From Mycolicibacterium peregrinum (lineage in GTDB: Bacteria; Actinomycetota; Actinomycetes; Mycobacteriales; Mycobacteriaceae): DNA of 64,000 bases. The notes beneath the pieces are model-generated. The model worked only from the letters and a program-made list of their open reading frames with translations, was not told the origin of the DNA and did not search any database. The translations under genes and the position numbers were made by a program. The DNA lies in contig NZ_LQPP01000044.1 in assembly GCF_002102345.1 (NCBI RefSeq), forward strand, positions 1 through 64,000, given 5' to 3'. Shown in pieces: positions 63,028-64,000 of the stretch (its first letter is position 1; each line of letters opens with the position of its first letter).

Positions 63028-64000
63028 ATGGATGACCTCGTACACGGCCACTGCGACGACCGCTTCTCTTCGATCCGCGATGCGTTGGCAGACGGGCTGG
63101 CCAGTGGAGAGGAGACCGGGGCGGCCATCGCGATCGACGTCGACGGTGAACTCGTCGTCGACATGTGGGGCGGATCCGCCGACGCGGCGCGGACCAAGCC
63201 CTGGACCGAGGACACCATCGTCAACGTTTGGTCATCCACCAAGACGGTGACGGCACTGGCCGGGCTCATGCTCATCGACCGCGACCTGATCACCGCCGAC
63301 ACACCGGTGGCCGAGTACTGGCCGGAGTTCGCGGCAAACGGTAAGCAGGACATCGAGTTTCGCCACCTGTTGACGCACAGCTCGGGACTGTCGGGGTGGG
63401 AACAGCCGTTCGCCGTCGAGGACATCTACGACTGGGAGAAATCGACGGCGGCGTTGGCGGCCCAGGCGCCGTGGTGGGAGCCGGGTACCGCATCGGGTTA
63501 CCACGCGCTGACGCATGGCCACCTCATCGGTGAGGTGCTGCGCAGGGTCACCGGCAAGACGCTCAAGGAATTCGTCCGTGACGAGATCTCACGCCCGCTG
63601 GGCGCCGACTTCCAGATCGGGGCGCGCCCCGAGGACACGCACCGCATCGCCGAGATCATCCCGTCCGACGAACCGATGGACCTGCCGTTGGACCAACTGT
63701 CCGAAACCGCGATCAAGACATTGATGGGCGCACCGTCACCGGCGATCGCCAACACCGCCGAGTGGCGCGCCGCCGACATCGGTGCGGTCAACGGTCACGG
63801 CAATGCGCGGTCGTTGGCCAGGATTCTCTCGCCGGTCTCGTTGGGCGGCACGGTGAACGGTGTCAAAATGCTGCGCCCCGAGACCGTCGAATCGATCTTC
63901 GAGCCTCAGATTGACAGCCCCGACCTGGTGCTGCTCGGCCACCCGCTGCGCTGGGGCCTGGGATTCGGCCTGCCGCAGACGCAAACCGTGCCCTATGTCC
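63028..64000 (+). CDS. Serine hydrolase, beta-lactamase-related (partial, 3' cut)
   Basis: The first 324 codons are present; the gene runs off the window. SxxK is in VWSSTKTVTALAG, the tyrosine of the YxN-type motif in SGYHALTHGHL, and LLTHSSGLSGWEQ is typical of class C/EstB-like esterases. No signal peptide, so probably a cytoplasmic esterase. The ATG at 63028 is the first good start. Confidence 0.85.
   Translation, partial: MDDLVHGHCDDRFSSIRDALADGLASGEETGAAIAIDVDGELVVDMWGGSADAARTKPWTEDTIVNVWSSTKTVTALAGLMLIDRDLITADTPVAEYWPEFAANGKQDIEFRHLLTHSSGLSGWEQPFAVEDIYDWEKSTAALAAQAPWWEPGTASGYHALTHGHLIGEVLRRVTGKTLKEFVRDEISRPLGADFQIGARPEDTHRIAEIIPSDEPMDLPLDQLSETAIKTLMGAPSPAIANTAEWRAADIGAVNGHGNARSLARILSPVSLGGTVNGVKMLRPETVESIFEPQIDSPDLVLLGHPLRWGLGFGLPQTQTVPYV

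Overview
The window is high-GC actinobacterial DNA. From about 16 to 64 kb its gene order matches the conserved mycobacterial block Rv3577 to Rv3628 of M. tuberculosis (rlmB-cysS-ispF-ispD-carD, lpqE-radA-disA, canB/mutY, mhuD-lpqF, clpC1, lsr2, lysS, coaX-panD-panC, folK-folB-folP-folE-ftsH, ephA, lpqG, hpt-tilS-dacB, ppa). PE/PPE genes, espACD and the small esx pair found in this block in M. tuberculosis are absent. Genes such as cbtAB, a GlxA-type regulator and a molybdopterin oxidoreductase are present instead. This points to a non-tuberculous, probably rapidly growing Mycobacterium (Mycolicibacterium). The species was not determined.

Left region (1 to 16.4 kb): the window opens on the last codons of an IS630-type transposase, followed by a LacI-family regulator. 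Next comes a metal-homeostasis cluster. It holds a zinc ABC importer of AztABC type, a COG0523 (CobW-like) GTPase, a methyltransferase, an AztD-like zinc metallochaperone, bluB, pxpA, a two-gene permease module (YraQ-like plus TIGR03943-like), a btuFCD-fhuF-like operon behind a cobalamin riboswitch, and the zinc-independent ribosomal protein set rpmB2-rpmG2-rpsN2-rpsR2 with a divergent mrf-like COG0523 gene and rpmE2. Four AT-rich palindromic Zur-type operators lie in front of the zinc genes, so much of this segment reads as a zinc-starvation regulon: import zinc, allocate it, and swap zinc-binding ribosomal proteins for cysteine-free copies.

Middle region (16.4 to 38.6 kb): an Rv3577-like metallo-hydrolase, a secreted glycerophosphodiesterase, an ArsB/SLC13-type permease, rlmB/cysS, the MEP pathway genes ispD and ispF behind carD, lpqE, radA and disA (DNA repair and c-di-AMP), canB, mutY, a GlxA-like regulator, the heme-degrading mhuD, lpqF, and cbtBA (cobalt uptake) behind a second cobalamin riboswitch. 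After a perfect 16-bp terminator hairpin come clpC1 and lsr2.

Right region (38.7 to 64 kb): lysS, the pantothenate/CoA genes (coaX, panD, panC), the folate operon (folE-folP-folB-folK) downstream of ftsH, an ephA/flavin monooxygenase/dehydrogenase operon, lpqG, a molybdopterin oxidoreductase, hpt, tilS, a zinc metalloprotease, dacB, ppa, a uraD-like decarboxylase, a D-2-hydroxyacid dehydrogenase, and a serine beta-lactamase-like hydrolase cut by the window end. Most of this part is ordinary housekeeping sequence. No tRNA, rRNA or CRISPR array was seen.
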